Source of the DNA: Spirosoma pollinicola
GTDB taxonomy: Bacteria; Bacteroidota; Bacteroidia; Cytophagales; Spirosomataceae
Direction of reading: 5' to 3'
NCBI RefSeq assembly: GCF_002831565.1
Contig: NZ_CP025096.1
Span: 7,431,014-7,495,013, forward strand
Length of the DNA stretch: 64,000 nt
Position numbers and translations under genes: made by a program. This document shows, piece by piece, positions 8,337 through 18,198 of the stretch (the stretch's first letter is position 1; every line of letters starts with the position of its first letter). Below the pieces are notes generated by a model. The model did not search any database. It saw nothing but the letters and a program-made list of their open reading frames with translations, and had not been told where the DNA came from.

Positions 8337-10322
8337 ATGACAATCATTCTGACCATAGATGACTTGCTCTTGGAGCTTTTTCCTAACGTAAAAGGAGCCA
8401 GTAATCAACGAGAAGCACTCAAAGAAGAGTTAATAAATTACTACGCTTATTCCGTCCATAAGCCCCAGGTTTCATTTGATGGGCAAACTGTTATCATTAC
8501 TATCCCTACTCAGGCTATCGCCAGAGAGGAACAGGAGTATAATAAAGTGGTAGGACTGGCATCAAAAGGTAACTACCGAGAAGCCAAACAGGCTCTTGAC
8601 GCGCTCATAAAGCAAAATCCTACCAAGTCAGAATATTACCGGATTTATGGCCAAATGTTGTCTGACGAAGGCGATCAGGAGGGAGCCATTAATCACTTGA
8701 TTGATGCGTTGCGGTGGGATCCAACCAACGGATTTGCGTTGATCATGATGGGTAATGTGTATGCCCGGCATAAAGATGATGTAGAAACGGCGATGAAATA
8801 TTACGATCAAGCCGTTAAGCTTGATCCTACGAACTACATTGCGATTAATAATATTGGGGCTAATCTGCTTCAAAAGGGCCAGGTAGCGCAAGGAATCAGC
8901 TATTTGGAACAAGCCTATGCCATCAACCCGGCCTATGCCAACACCTCGTTTGGGTTAGCGTTAGCCGCCCAGCGGCAGGGGGATATGAACAAGGCCTTTG
9001 CTATGAGTACACAGGCGCTTAAATCAACGACGCCTAAAGACCCTGTTTATCAAAATGCAATGCCAATTGCGCTTGAATCGGCGAAAACCCTCACCCAATC
9101 AGGTAGAGGCCAGGCGCTGTTTGACGCGTACCGATCCACGTTGGAAGAGACGGGGGGGAAATCAATTGAGGTTATCACCGACCCCGATATTCCAACGGCG
9201 GCAAAACTGGAAATCGCTGAAAACTACAATCGTCCGGCGCATACCATCCGATATAAGCCTACGTATCCGGCGGTCGAACACCTGATGATGCATGAGCTAG
9301 TTCACCTTGACTTTATCGTACAAGCCCGTCAGGAAAATCTCAACAAGCTTTTCGTGTCGACGCAGGAGCAGAAAGCGACGTTTATAAAAGAGATATATGA
9401 TACGATTAAAAAACTAAAAAAGCAGGGATATCCCGAATCCTCCATTGCTAGTTTTAGTACGGCACTTTTTGATGGATTGAATCGCCAGATTTACAATACC
9501 CCGATTGATTTGTTCATTGAACATTTCCTCTACGTGACCTTTCCAGAATTAAGACCTTACCAGTTTTTGTCCCTGTATACTATGATTGGGGAGGGAATGC
9601 AGGCGGTTACCGATAAGCGAGCCGTTGAACTATCACCTCGGAAAGTGCTGAGTGACAGTAAAGTTTACAACCTCGTCAATGCTCTCCAGTTAAAGGAACT
9701 CTACGGTGTTGATTTAATGGCCGGGTTTAACAGTGTATCGACGGAAGAAAAAAAGGCGCAGACCTTTTACAATGAGTACAAAGAGTACGAAGCTGATCGC
9801 CAGCCTGCCGAAGAATATGAGCTGGTTCAGCACTGGGCCGATGACTTACGGTTGAGCCCCTACTTCGAGCTGATTGATGAGGCTGCCTACCGCAGGTGCA
9901 CCGCCAGCCCCCTGGATACCCTGACCGCCATTGAAAACGATCCCTTTGATCTGGCAGGCGACGAGTCCTACAAAAAGAAGGAGATGGAAACCTTTCAGCA
10001 GCAGGCCAAAGAGCAGGGGTTAAATATGGCCGTTGTCATGTACATGGTTGGTGCCCTTCAATACTTCTCAACCATGAGCCCCGAGCAAATTAAAGCGATT
10101 GCCTTCGAAATCGCCATGCTGGGTATACACGGTATCAGCCCTGAGAAGCAGGGGTATAAACTGAATGGTATTCCAGATAAGACGTTTTCGGGCTATCACT
10201 TGATTGCTTACTATTATGTCAGCTGGGCCCTAGCGATTCCGGAGATGCTGGCCGGATTGCAATTGCCCTATGAGCAGGAGTACGAAACGGCAAAAAGTAT
10301 AAATGGGATGACAAACCGGTAA
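8337..10322 (+). CDS. TPR protein with HExxH metallopeptidase-like motif
   Basis: The 661-residue protein has an N-terminal region of about 65 residues, then tetratricopeptide repeats over roughly 70-250 (for example EYYRIYGQMLSDEGDQEGAI and YIAINNIGANLLQKGQVAQG). A zinc-metallopeptidase-like HELVH sits at 319-323, with Glu395 in DLFIEHFLY as a possible third ligand. The large C-terminal part is helical and unassigned. It has no signal peptide, so a cytoplasmic role is likely. The MazG-like gene begins 4 bases after the stop and the nuclease-helicase gene follows, so the three form an operon. TPRs could recruit a partner and the HExxH part could cleave it. That is inference, and the peptidase activity itself is unproven. 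Confidence 0.8.
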   Translation: MTIILTIDDLLLELFPNVKGASNQREALKEELINYYAYSVHKPQVSFDGQTVIITIPTQAIAREEQEYNKVVGLASKGNYREAKQALDALIKQNPTKSEYYRIYGQMLSDEGDQEGAINHLIDALRWDPTNGFALIMMGNVYARHKDDVETAMKYYDQAVKLDPTNYIAINNIGANLLQKGQVAQGISYLEQAYAINPAYANTSFGLALAAQRQGDMNKAFAMSTQALKSTTPKDPVYQNAMPIALESAKTLTQSGRGQALFDAYRSTLEETGGKSIEVITDPDIPTAAKLEIAENYNRPAHTIRYKPTYPAVEHLMMHELVHLDFIVQARQENLNKLFVSTQEQKATFIKEIYDTIKKLKKQGYPESSIASFSTALFDGLNRQIYNTPIDLFIEHFLYVTFPELRPYQFLSLYTMIGEGMQAVTDKRAVELSPRKVLSDSKVYNLVNALQLKELYGVDLMAGFNSVSTEEKKAQTFYNEYKEYEADRQPAEEYELVQHWADDLRLSPYFELIDEAAYRRCTASPLDTLTAIENDPFDLAGDESYKKKEMETFQQQAKEQGLNMAVVMYMVGALQYFSTMSPEQIKAIAFEIAMLGIHGISPEKQGYKLNGIPDKTFSGYHLIAYYYVSWALAIPEMLAGLQLPYEQEYETAKSINGMTNR

Positions 10323-10326
10323 CACG

Positions 10327-10656
10327 ATGACGCAACTCGAATCACTTCTTGCCCAACTACACGCTTTCCGGGATGAACGGGACTGGCAACAATTTCATAA
10401 TTCTAAAGATCTGGCCCTGGCAATTTCCATCGAAGCGGCTGAAGTCAATGAATTATTCCTTTGGAAGTCAGCTCAGGATGTAGATCCGGTAAAGCTCAGA
10501 CATGAACTAGCCGATGTTATGTCGTATTGTCTGCTTCTAGCTGATAATCATGCCATCGATCTGGCCCAGGCTATAACCGAAAAAATCCACCTGAACGCCC
10601 ATAAATACCCGGTAGAGAAGGCGAAAGGCAAGGCTACTAAATACACGGATTTGTAA
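10327..10656 (+). CDS. MazG-like nucleotide pyrophosphohydrolase
   Basis: All-alpha NTP pyrophosphohydrolase of the MazG/RS21-C6 (dCTPase-like) group, 109 residues, which is the usual single-domain length. The metal-binding pattern is visible as the EAAEVNE helix (SIEAAEVNELFLW) followed by HELADVMSYCLLLAD, which supplies the second acidic pair. Family members hydrolyse (d)NTPs to monophosphates and pyrophosphate. The gene sits between the TPR/HExxH gene (4-base gap) and the helicase-nuclease gene (15-base gap). The context suggests a role in altering nucleotide pools during stress or phage attack rather than general housekeeping; that role is an inference. Confidence 0.88.
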   Translation: MTQLESLLAQLHAFRDERDWQQFHNSKDLALAISIEAAEVNELFLWKSAQDVDPVKLRHELADVMSYCLLLADNHAIDLAQAITEKIHLNAHKYPVEKAKGKATKYTDL

Positions 10657-10671
10657 TTATAACTACCCGAG

Positions 10672-12525
10672 ATGATTGTTTACCAAGCCTCAAAAGGCCA
10701 GTTTTTGGATGATGTTTTATCGAATGAAATTGAAAACATAATTCTCAAATCATTCAAGGATAAATTACACCGTACTACAAGTTCAAACGAGATCAGATCC
10801 TGGAAAGAATCGCTAGCCTACATGGATCGAATTCTACAGGATCCAGCTATTCCTGAAGACTGTGGTGTAGCCGTGGAGTACCAGGTTCCTCAAACCTCAA
10901 AGCGGATGGATTTTATTCTGTCGGGCTATGGGGTAGCGGGGGAGGAATATGCTATTTTGATCGAGCTGAAACAATGGGAGAAGGCTTCTCTAACCTCAAA
11001 AGACGGAGTTGTTGAAACCTATGTAGGTGGTGGCGTACGAGAAGTCGCTCATCCGTCGTATCAAGCCTGGTCTTACGCGGCATTACTACAGGGATTTAAT
11101 GAAGCTGTATATACAGGAGATATTCAGCTGAAACCATGTGCCTATCTACACAACTATCAACCAGACAGCGTCTTAAGCCATGAGTTCTATCAGGAATACA
11201 TAAGAAAGGCTCCTATTTTTCTCAGGAGTGATGCCGTGAAGTTACGGGAGTTTATTAAAACGTATGTAAAACGTGGGGATCAGTCGAAAGTTATTTATAA
11301 AATAGACGGGGGGGAAATCAGGCCATCAAAAGCACTGGCTGATAGTATGGTTTCTCTGTTAAAGGGAAATAAGGAATTTGTGATGATTGATGATCAGAAG
11401 ATTGTTTATGAAACGGCCTTGTCTTTGGCTAAACAATCTTCTTCGGTTAATAAAAATGTGCTCATAGTACAAGGGGGGCCTGGTACTGGCAAATCGGTAG
11501 TTGCCGTAAACTTGCTTGTTGAACTGACAACGCTTGGTTTACTCGCTCAATACGTCTCGAAAAACGCAGCCCCAAGAGCCGTCTACGAGAGCAAACTAAC
11601 AGGGGCTTTTCGCAAGACTCTTATTAGCAACATGTTTAAGGGGTCAGGTGGGTTTTATTCTACAGCAGAAAACGAAATGGATGCCTTGATCGTAGACGAA
11701 GCGCATCGTCTGAATGAAAAAAGCGGTCTTTATTCAAATCTAGGCGAGAACCAAATCAAAGAAATAATTAACACCGCGAAATGCGCCATTTTCTTCTTAG
11801 ACGAGAATCAACGAGTAACGTTAAACGACATTGGAGAAATAGACGAAATTAGGCGCTGGGCCAATCTGGCAGGAGCTACTATTCACGAAATGGAGCTTAG
11901 TTCACAGTTTAGATGTGGTGGGTCAGATGGGTACCTATCGTGGCTAGATAATATTCTACAAATTCATGAAACCGCGAACTACGATTTAAATGAAACTAGC
12001 TATGACTTCAGAGTTATTGATTCTCCAGCCAGCCTGCGAGACCTTATTTTTGAGAAAAACGAAATCAACAACAAGTCCCGATTAGTTGCTGGATACTGTT
12101 GGCCCTGGGAAAGTAAAAAGAATCCACAAGCCGATGATATCGTTTTTCCACAGTATGATTTTTCAATGAAGTGGAATTTGACAACAGATGGGAGCTTATG
12201 GATCCTAGGTACCGAATCGGTTAACGAAGTAGGCTGCATTCACACGTGCCAAGGTTTAGAAGTTGACTATATAGGCGTAATTATTGGCCCAGATTTAGTA
12301 GTTAGAAACGGAGAGGTTATCACCGACCCGTCAAAGAGAGCCAAATCAGATTCATCGACTAGAACGTACAAGTCTTACCTGAAGAAGAATCGGGAAAGCG
12401 GGCCTGACTTTATTGATAAAATCATTAAGAATACCTACCGCACATTAATGACCCGTGGTATGAAAGGCTGTTACATTTATAGCGCTGATCCGGAAACTCG
12501 TGAGTATTTCAGTGAGAATCTATAA
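10672..12525 (+). CDS. PD-(D/E)xK nuclease fused to a DUF2075-type SF1 helicase
   Basis: The 617-residue protein has a likely PD-(D/E)xK nuclease domain at the N-terminus: Asp80 in KRMDFILSG and Glu98-x-Lys100 in ILIELKQWE. The DUF2075 (Schlafen group 3-like) helicase/ATPase follows. Walker A GGPGTGKS is at about 268-275, Walker B LIVDEAHR at about 339-346, and a later motif VNEVGCIHTCQGLEVDYIG is the helicase motif that links nucleotide and DNA binding. It is the last gene of the three-gene operon. It converges on the minus-strand PD-(D/E)xK nuclease gene, with only 26 bases between the stops. It is probably a nucleic-acid-targeting effector. The domain architecture is clear; the biological role is inferred. 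Confidence 0.87.
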   Translation: MIVYQASKGQFLDDVLSNEIENIILKSFKDKLHRTTSSNEIRSWKESLAYMDRILQDPAIPEDCGVAVEYQVPQTSKRMDFILSGYGVAGEEYAILIELKQWEKASLTSKDGVVETYVGGGVREVAHPSYQAWSYAALLQGFNEAVYTGDIQLKPCAYLHNYQPDSVLSHEFYQEYIRKAPIFLRSDAVKLREFIKTYVKRGDQSKVIYKIDGGEIRPSKALADSMVSLLKGNKEFVMIDDQKIVYETALSLAKQSSSVNKNVLIVQGGPGTGKSVVAVNLLVELTTLGLLAQYVSKNAAPRAVYESKLTGAFRKTLISNMFKGSGGFYSTAENEMDALIVDEAHRLNEKSGLYSNLGENQIKEIINTAKCAIFFLDENQRVTLNDIGEIDEIRRWANLAGATIHEMELSSQFRCGGSDGYLSWLDNILQIHETANYDLNETSYDFRVIDSPASLRDLIFEKNEINNKSRLVAGYCWPWESKKNPQADDIVFPQYDFSMKWNLTTDGSLWILGTESVNEVGCIHTCQGLEVDYIGVIIGPDLVVRNGEVITDPSKRAKSDSSTRTYKSYLKKNRESGPDFIDKIIKNTYRTLMTRGMKGCYIYSADPETREYFSENL

Positions 12526-12551
12526 AAGCAGTTTGTGTATAGTAAATCCAC

Positions 12552-13991
12552 TTAATCAGCCGCAATTTCACGGACGATTTTCGATAAATAATTATCAATA
12601 AACTCGTAATTCCATTCATTATGATTTTCAAGCAGCGTAACAAGGTCTCCATCATCAAGTAAAATGATTAATCCTCTGTTATCTCTGTATGTATCTCGGC
12701 AGCGTTGTATAAACAAGTTCTTATCCTTAAAACTTCGACACACAATTATGCCCACTTGACCCCTATTAACTGAGAATCTGCTTGATATCTGATCTAGTTC
12801 TGGATTTCCTAAATCAGAAGAGTAATTTTTACATTCCACAAAAATATATTGACAAGGAATTCGCCAAATCGTAGAAAATCTATTGAATATGCCGATTCGT
12901 GCAGCATTATCAAATGTTATATCAATTCTTTTACGGCCTTGATGTATTTCTTTCTCTTTAACAGGATGTATTAAGTTAGGATAGAATAGTAATTCTAGAA
13001 TACCAATTATCTCTTTATGGAACGTATTTGCGTTATCATTACCTGGAGGAATATTTCTTAGCCGTTCTATTAGAATAGTACAAATGCTACGCACATCTAT
13101 GTTTGTAATTTCTGGGTTGGTGAGTGAATCCAAAGTTGTTCTATTTTTAAAAATATCTAGCACTTCTGGATGGTCTAATGTGAATTTCCTTAAAAACTCT
13201 TTAGTGCCAGATTCATCACTCTTTATAGTCTCTTTTATAGAATCTTTTGTAACATATCTCGTTCCGTTTTTTCTCTTTTTTACTAGAGCACTATTCAATT
13301 TTAGATGTTCATTCTGAAGAAAATTAAGCACAAAGTGAGTCATATATTTATCAGGTGTATATGCCTTAGAAAAAGATACAACACCTTTTGAAATTAGTAG
13401 TATAGGCTTATTATCTATTATAAGCATATTTGTGTGTTCTGCAACCCAATCGTTTTCTTGACGTGACCAAAAGTAACCAGATGGCACCCCTGCTGTTAAA
13501 GGTATTGAATGTAAATTGCATTGTGACTGCGTATAATCTATTAGATGTTTTTTTATAATATTGGTCGTCATATCAGATAACTTATCTTTCCCGAATTTAT
13601 CTACGAATAATATATTGTCTTCTATATCTTGTATCAGACCAGTTTGTATTGCTTTACTTTCTAATAGACTTTCATATATATTTACAGTATCACCTTCTCC
13701 CACACCATTACCACTAGGATTACCTTTTGACATGCCTAGACATGTGGAATTAGGTTCATGTAAATTTTGGAATAATATTTTAGCATCTTCAAAATTGTTT
13801 TCTCGTATTAGATCTATTAGTTGCTGAAAAAAACTACGAAGTGTAAGCGTTGCTTCTATTGACCAATTATCATTTCTAATACTTAGGAAAAATGGATCTA
13901 AGAATATAGGTAAATCAGCTTTTGTATCAATATCTACAAAATCTAGTTCAGCTTGTGTTTTCTTCAAACTGAAGTGGTCACTTATTTTCAT
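12552..13991 (-). CDS. PD-(D/E)xK nuclease-like protein of an uncharacterised family
   Basis: The product is 479 residues from the ATG at 13991. This start is chosen because the family-like sequence begins MKISDHFSLKKTQAELDFVD; a longer frame adds 13 atypical residues. The N-terminal two thirds are conserved in an uncharacterised family I recognise only by appearance (DKLSDMTTNIIKKHLIDYTQ). The C-terminus carries a restriction-endonuclease-like core: Asp in GRKRIDITFDNA followed by EcK in YIFVECKNYSS. The gene lies downstream of the Upf1-like helicase gene on the same strand, 168 bases away, so the two may work together. GC content is lower than in the helicase gene. Substrate and specificity cannot be read from the sequence. 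Confidence 0.75.
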   Translation of the reverse strand: MKISDHFSLKKTQAELDFVDIDTKADLPIFLDPFFLSIRNDNWSIEATLTLRSFFQQLIDLIRENNFEDAKILFQNLHEPNSTCLGMSKGNPSGNGVGEGDTVNIYESLLESKAIQTGLIQDIEDNILFVDKFGKDKLSDMTTNIIKKHLIDYTQSQCNLHSIPLTAGVPSGYFWSRQENDWVAEHTNMLIIDNKPILLISKGVVSFSKAYTPDKYMTHFVLNFLQNEHLKLNSALVKKRKNGTRYVTKDSIKETIKSDESGTKEFLRKFTLDHPEVLDIFKNRTTLDSLTNPEITNIDVRSICTILIERLRNIPPGNDNANTFHKEIIGILELLFYPNLIHPVKEKEIHQGRKRIDITFDNAARIGIFNRFSTIWRIPCQYIFVECKNYSSDLGNPELDQISSRFSVNRGQVGIIVCRSFKDKNLFIQRCRDTYRDNRGLIILLDDGDLVTLLENHNEWNYEFIDNYLSKIVREIAAD

Positions 13992-14159
13992 GAGAGTAGT
14001 ATTTTGGTGTGATAATTGATACCTATGCAATTAAAATTATAATAAATCTAACTATCGATATCTAACATTTAAAAATACTGTTTTCAAGAGCAGGTTTGTT
14101 ACTATACAAACGAACGACTATGGAAGAACATTTATATAAACTATGAGCATGTGTTTTCT

Positions 14160-17138
14160 TCACTTTGTAGTTCGCTGGATGTGTCGATACAATTGTTTAG
14201 ACGGGGTGTTACCAGACCCCTCAAAATTGGCTCGGCAACCGAAAAAAATAAAGGCTTCTTTCGCTCGAGAAACACCGACGTTTAACATATTAACACCTGT
14301 GTCAAAGAAGTAGAGCTTACCCACATCATTTTCTCCATATGTTGAGGAAAACAAAATAATTGGCCGTTCCGCCCCTTGTAGAGCATGAACGGTACCAATG
14401 GTCAAACGAGTCGTATTAATTCCAGCTTTTTGCAATGCTGATCGTAGTAACTGTTTTTGACCCGTGAAAGGAGTAATAATACCTAAAATCGACGATAAAT
14501 CAATCAGCTCGACCGCGCGGTTTTGTTTTGAGGCCATAGCTATTTCCTGTTTTTGGTAATGGTGTAGAATTAGTTCTTGGTTATACCATATCCAATTGGC
14601 AATTTGGTTCGCTTGTTCTTCATTGCTCCGACTGTAACCAACTGCTTTCGAATCACCTGTCGTATCAATAAACTGCATTGGTGGTAGAAGATTATCTTTA
14701 GCAGGTCCTTTCATCGGTTCCAGTAAACCTCTGTAAGCCAATTTATTACAATAATCAATAATCTCGTTAAAGCAACGTCGGTGCTCGGTTAATAGCATGC
14801 CCCGTTCTCCTTGAGGAAACTGTTGATAAGCAGACGATTTTTGAGCTAGCTTTATCAGGCTACCAGCACTACTGAGAAACCCTTTATTAAGAAGTTCTTC
14901 GACGGCTGTAAGGTCATCTACGGTCGCTATAAGGGAATGACGAACCAAATTGGCGTAGTCTACCTTAGGAGGTACGTTCCAGACCGGTTCAATTTGTAAA
15001 CTATCTCCGACAACAATTGAACGCTTGGCTAATGCGAAGGACGCTGCTCCTACTTCGGGGGAAACCTGTCCTGCTTCATCGACAATCAATAAGTCGATGA
15101 AGCTTAATAGCGGAGGTGAAGGCGACTCAAATTGATTGGTTTGGGTTATAAATCTAGAGTAAGTAAAAAAGCGCGGAGCTGTATAAAAGGTAGACACAAA
15201 GCAAGGAGCCAGCATGGCATCCCGTCGCCAGCGGTCTTTGGTGTGTTGTAATCCTTTTTTCAACAGTAAATTCTCATCGAGCGCCCGACGGGTTGCCAGA
15301 ATCCATCGCCCTTCCCAGTAATGAACGGCTAAGTAGAATAAATCATATTTTAACCCTTTTTCCAACTCATCGTAATAATGAGGTAAACCACTTTGCCCAG
15401 CGACTCTAAAGTCGGTATCGCTTAGGGGGGGATTACCTCTAACATGGTTCGCCTGTTTCCAGGTCATCCAAGCGTTGGTTAATTCTCGAATTTGTTTGAT
15501 TAGTTTAAAATTACGGTCAAAGAAGGAGTGAACAGTGCTTAAGTTATAGCCATTGACTGCCTCCGTATTCATAGGACAGTCCCGAAAAAATTGATTAATT
15601 CGGATAGCTCTTTTCTCCTTTATGGGTTTTAAGAAGGCAAATAGTTTAATCCAGAATGACTCGCTGTCTAAATAAGTGCTCACCTGCTCTTCTAACACTT
15701 TCAAGGCCGTCTCCCAAGCGTTAATTTGGGTCATAGATGGCCCCTCAGCGGAAGGTTGTTGCCCCAATTTGATCGTTAGTTCATGAACAGACTTATATTG
15801 TTCCCAAAGCCGAACCCCTTCTTGGAGTTGATGTTGGCCAGCTTTCAGCCTATTTTGTAGATGGCCGATAATCTGTTCAATGGACTGATTCGGTTGGTTA
15901 GAATGAGCAATAAATTGACTGATGTAGAGCTTCTCCGCTCGAGCAACATAGTCTCGATTTTCTATGTCACGAAGAAACCCGCCCTTTTTACGTTTTAAGT
16001 GCAGTATATCGTCGCCAACCTGTTTGCTTTCACTGGCTAAAAACAACCCAAAGCTTTTCAGGCCCGGTAGCCACCGCTCATATAGTACTCCCTTCTTCTG
16101 CTTAATACTTGAAAAGCTTTCAATGATATTCGTGATGGCTTGGTTATTCGTCGAACAAGCCAAAATGATGGCTGGCTCGTTTCCAGCAATAGCCTGTTTA
16201 ACTACTTCGCTGGCTACGATGCTTTGTATCAGCGTTGTTTTACCCGTTCCAGGCGGGCCATTCACCGCTAGTATTTCCCCTTCGTTTAATTGATTGACTT
16301 GGTAAAGACTTTTGCGTTGAGAAAAAGATAAAGCGTATTCGTAGTTCATCTGGCCTAGATGTGAAACGCTGCCTTGTACGAAAGAATGCTCAGAAAGCAA
16401 TGGCTTGACCGATTGATAAGGCCGTCTAGCCAAATTCGTTAACAGCGCAGGGAAAGGCGGAGCACGTAAGATGGAATCATAAAGTGTAATGATTCCATCA
16501 GCTGCGCTGATCAGCAAATCATTGATGACTAATGTTGGTTCATAAGTCGTCACATAATTTTCCTGTTGATAGTTATAAAGGTCCTGGTGCGTGATGGCAG
16601 AAAATGTTTGATCGATGTATTGCCAATAATCACTCCATTGCTGGCTGAAAGTAAACGGTTTTGAAAAACTTAGATCAATGGTATCAACAGACGAGAAAAT
16701 ATAATGTATTTGCTCGTCCACTTGCGGCTCTAAATAGGCACGAGGTATATATGGAAAGGTATCTTCATCTAGTTGCAAAGTTCCTTTGCTCGTTAGAATG
16801 GCTCGAATCCAGAAAGGATAAAAGACGCCTGTTACTCGGTTCGCTCGAGCGAATTCAGGGACTGGACTAACTCGAAATGGTGTTATTAATACGGGTATTT
16901 TGTCAATGACTCCCCGATCAGAATTGAATGATGAACCAAGTCCTTTTGAATCATTGTGCCGCCGTTCAATCCATTCGAATAGTTGTGCGGTCTGCTCTAA
17001 ATCGATTAGGCCAGCATGAAGATCAATTCCAACGTTACGTATTGCTAGCTGTTTATCAACCAAGATTTCATGGCGCGCGGCATCAGCCAGTGTATTACGC
17101 CAGTAACGAAGTTGATTTGCGATTGTCTTATTGTCCAT
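14160..17138 (-). CDS. Large SF1 helicase, Upf1/DNA2-like
   Basis: The 992-residue ATP-dependent helicase has Walker A GPPGTGKTT at about 294-302 and an SF1B-type Walker B (LLIVDEAGQVSPEVG) near 688. After it come motif III-like VVGDSLQIEP, TEHRRC, the motif V region IGTVHALQGAERPIILFSST, and motif VI NVGVSRAKEAFIFFG near the C-terminus. A long insertion between motifs I and II is predicted to be largely helical. The first 290 residues form an extra N-terminal region that I cannot assign. Such helicases occur both in RNA/DNA metabolism and in defence loci. Adjacency to a nuclease gene and an opposing nuclease-helicase operon favours defence, by inference. It is divergent from nothing and lies just downstream of the parAB operon. 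Confidence 0.85.
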   Translation of the reverse strand: MDNKTIANQLRYWRNTLADAARHEILVDKQLAIRNVGIDLHAGLIDLEQTAQLFEWIERRHNDSKGLGSSFNSDRGVIDKIPVLITPFRVSPVPEFARANRVTGVFYPFWIRAILTSKGTLQLDEDTFPYIPRAYLEPQVDEQIHYIFSSVDTIDLSFSKPFTFSQQWSDYWQYIDQTFSAITHQDLYNYQQENYVTTYEPTLVINDLLISAADGIITLYDSILRAPPFPALLTNLARRPYQSVKPLLSEHSFVQGSVSHLGQMNYEYALSFSQRKSLYQVNQLNEGEILAVNGPPGTGKTTLIQSIVASEVVKQAIAGNEPAIILACSTNNQAITNIIESFSSIKQKKGVLYERWLPGLKSFGLFLASESKQVGDDILHLKRKKGGFLRDIENRDYVARAEKLYISQFIAHSNQPNQSIEQIIGHLQNRLKAGQHQLQEGVRLWEQYKSVHELTIKLGQQPSAEGPSMTQINAWETALKVLEEQVSTYLDSESFWIKLFAFLKPIKEKRAIRINQFFRDCPMNTEAVNGYNLSTVHSFFDRNFKLIKQIRELTNAWMTWKQANHVRGNPPLSDTDFRVAGQSGLPHYYDELEKGLKYDLFYLAVHYWEGRWILATRRALDENLLLKKGLQHTKDRWRRDAMLAPCFVSTFYTAPRFFTYSRFITQTNQFESPSPPLLSFIDLLIVDEAGQVSPEVGAASFALAKRSIVVGDSLQIEPVWNVPPKVDYANLVRHSLIATVDDLTAVEELLNKGFLSSAGSLIKLAQKSSAYQQFPQGERGMLLTEHRRCFNEIIDYCNKLAYRGLLEPMKGPAKDNLLPPMQFIDTTGDSKAVGYSRSNEEQANQIANWIWYNQELILHHYQKQEIAMASKQNRAVELIDLSSILGIITPFTGQKQLLRSALQKAGINTTRLTIGTVHALQGAERPIILFSSTYGENDVGKLYFFDTGVNMLNVGVSRAKEAFIFFGCRANFEGSGNTPSKQLYRHIQRTTK

Positions 17139-17280
17139 TGTTTTCGAACAAACTATCGACTTAAACTGTATATCGGCAACCAGAAGTTGACAGATGCGGG
17201 TGAAATGAGAAGATGTACCTTAACAATCCTTCCTCTAATCATTAATGTTGCCAGATTGGCAACATTACAATAATACTGAT

Positions 17281-18183
17281 TTATAGCTTCTTAAGATTTT
17301 TCACTTCACTTACCAAAGCTATAATTTTGTCGCAAGTGTATTCAAGCTCTGGTGAATTAGCGTCCAGTTTAGCTACCGTACTAGTGATTTTCTTTATGAT
17401 TTCAGCAGCTTTATCATCATAAGTTATCTTCTTAGCATCGCTCGATAATATTGGTTCTTTAAACGCTTGTAGGTCGGGGAGAGAGAGAGGAGAAGCTTTT
17501 ATGTCAGAGGCTCGTCCAAGGCTCCTAATCAATTCTTTAGCTACTTTCTGTTTGCCACTTAAAACTTCTTGTTTTAGATCAGGAGTTAGTTTATCAATAC
17601 CTTCTGAATATTCACGATCTCGATGAATTGTGCGTGGTGACACCTTAAATTCCTTTGCTAAACGATCTTGAGTCCGCTGAGCTATGCTTTGTTCGTCTGT
17701 AATTTCTTCTTGAACAGGTCTACCAGCGGCATGACGTTCATTTCGGTACTTTAGTCCTCTTAGGTAAGATGTCTGCTCAGGCGTTAGATTACGGCGTCCT
17801 AATTGATTGTTAATCATAAAGTCACGAACATCTTGCATATTCAGAAATTCGCGGACCATTACTTTGAAATCAATTGAATGATTTTTACATATCGAATATC
17901 TATTATGCCCATCAACTAATACATTGACAGGTGAATCGTTCTCGGTTCCATCGATTGTTCGTTGGCTTGTTTGCCATATTAGAAGCGAATCACGGCAACC
18001 CTCCTTGCGAATATTTGTTTCTAACTGCTCGTATTCCCCTTTTTGTAATTCTGGAATAAGGGATTGCAATTCGGGCAAAATTGTAATGCTAGCTTTTATT
18101 TCATCCAGCATACCTTGCATTAAATTGGCTGAATTCCTGTGTAGAACAGGGGAGTCCCCAGAAGCCGTTGCAAATCGTTTCAT
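17281..18183 (-). CDS. parB: ParB-like partition protein
   Basis: The 300-residue protein has a ParB/sulfiredoxin-type N-terminal domain with the motif VLVDGHNRYSICKN near 88-101. A helix-turn-helix DNA-binding part follows (AQRTQDRLAKEFKVSPRTIH, near 165-185), and the C-terminal region is helical. ParB proteins bind centromere-like parS sites and stimulate ParA. The gene starts 15 bases after the parA stop, so the two form the usual partition operon. The G-x-H-R motif shows the ParB fold; whether it uses CTP was not determined. It supports assignment of this region to a plasmid or chromid backbone. Confidence 0.88.
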   Translation of the reverse strand: MKRFATASGDSPVLHRNSANLMQGMLDEIKASITILPELQSLIPELQKGEYEQLETNIRKEGCRDSLLIWQTSQRTIDGTENDSPVNVLVDGHNRYSICKNHSIDFKVMVREFLNMQDVRDFMINNQLGRRNLTPEQTSYLRGLKYRNERHAAGRPVQEEITDEQSIAQRTQDRLAKEFKVSPRTIHRDREYSEGIDKLTPDLKQEVLSGKQKVAKELIRSLGRASDIKASPLSLPDLQAFKEPILSSDAKKITYDDKAAEIIKKITSTVAKLDANSPELEYTCDKIIALVSEVKNLKKL

Positions 18184-18198
18184 AAAACTGAAGTGAGC

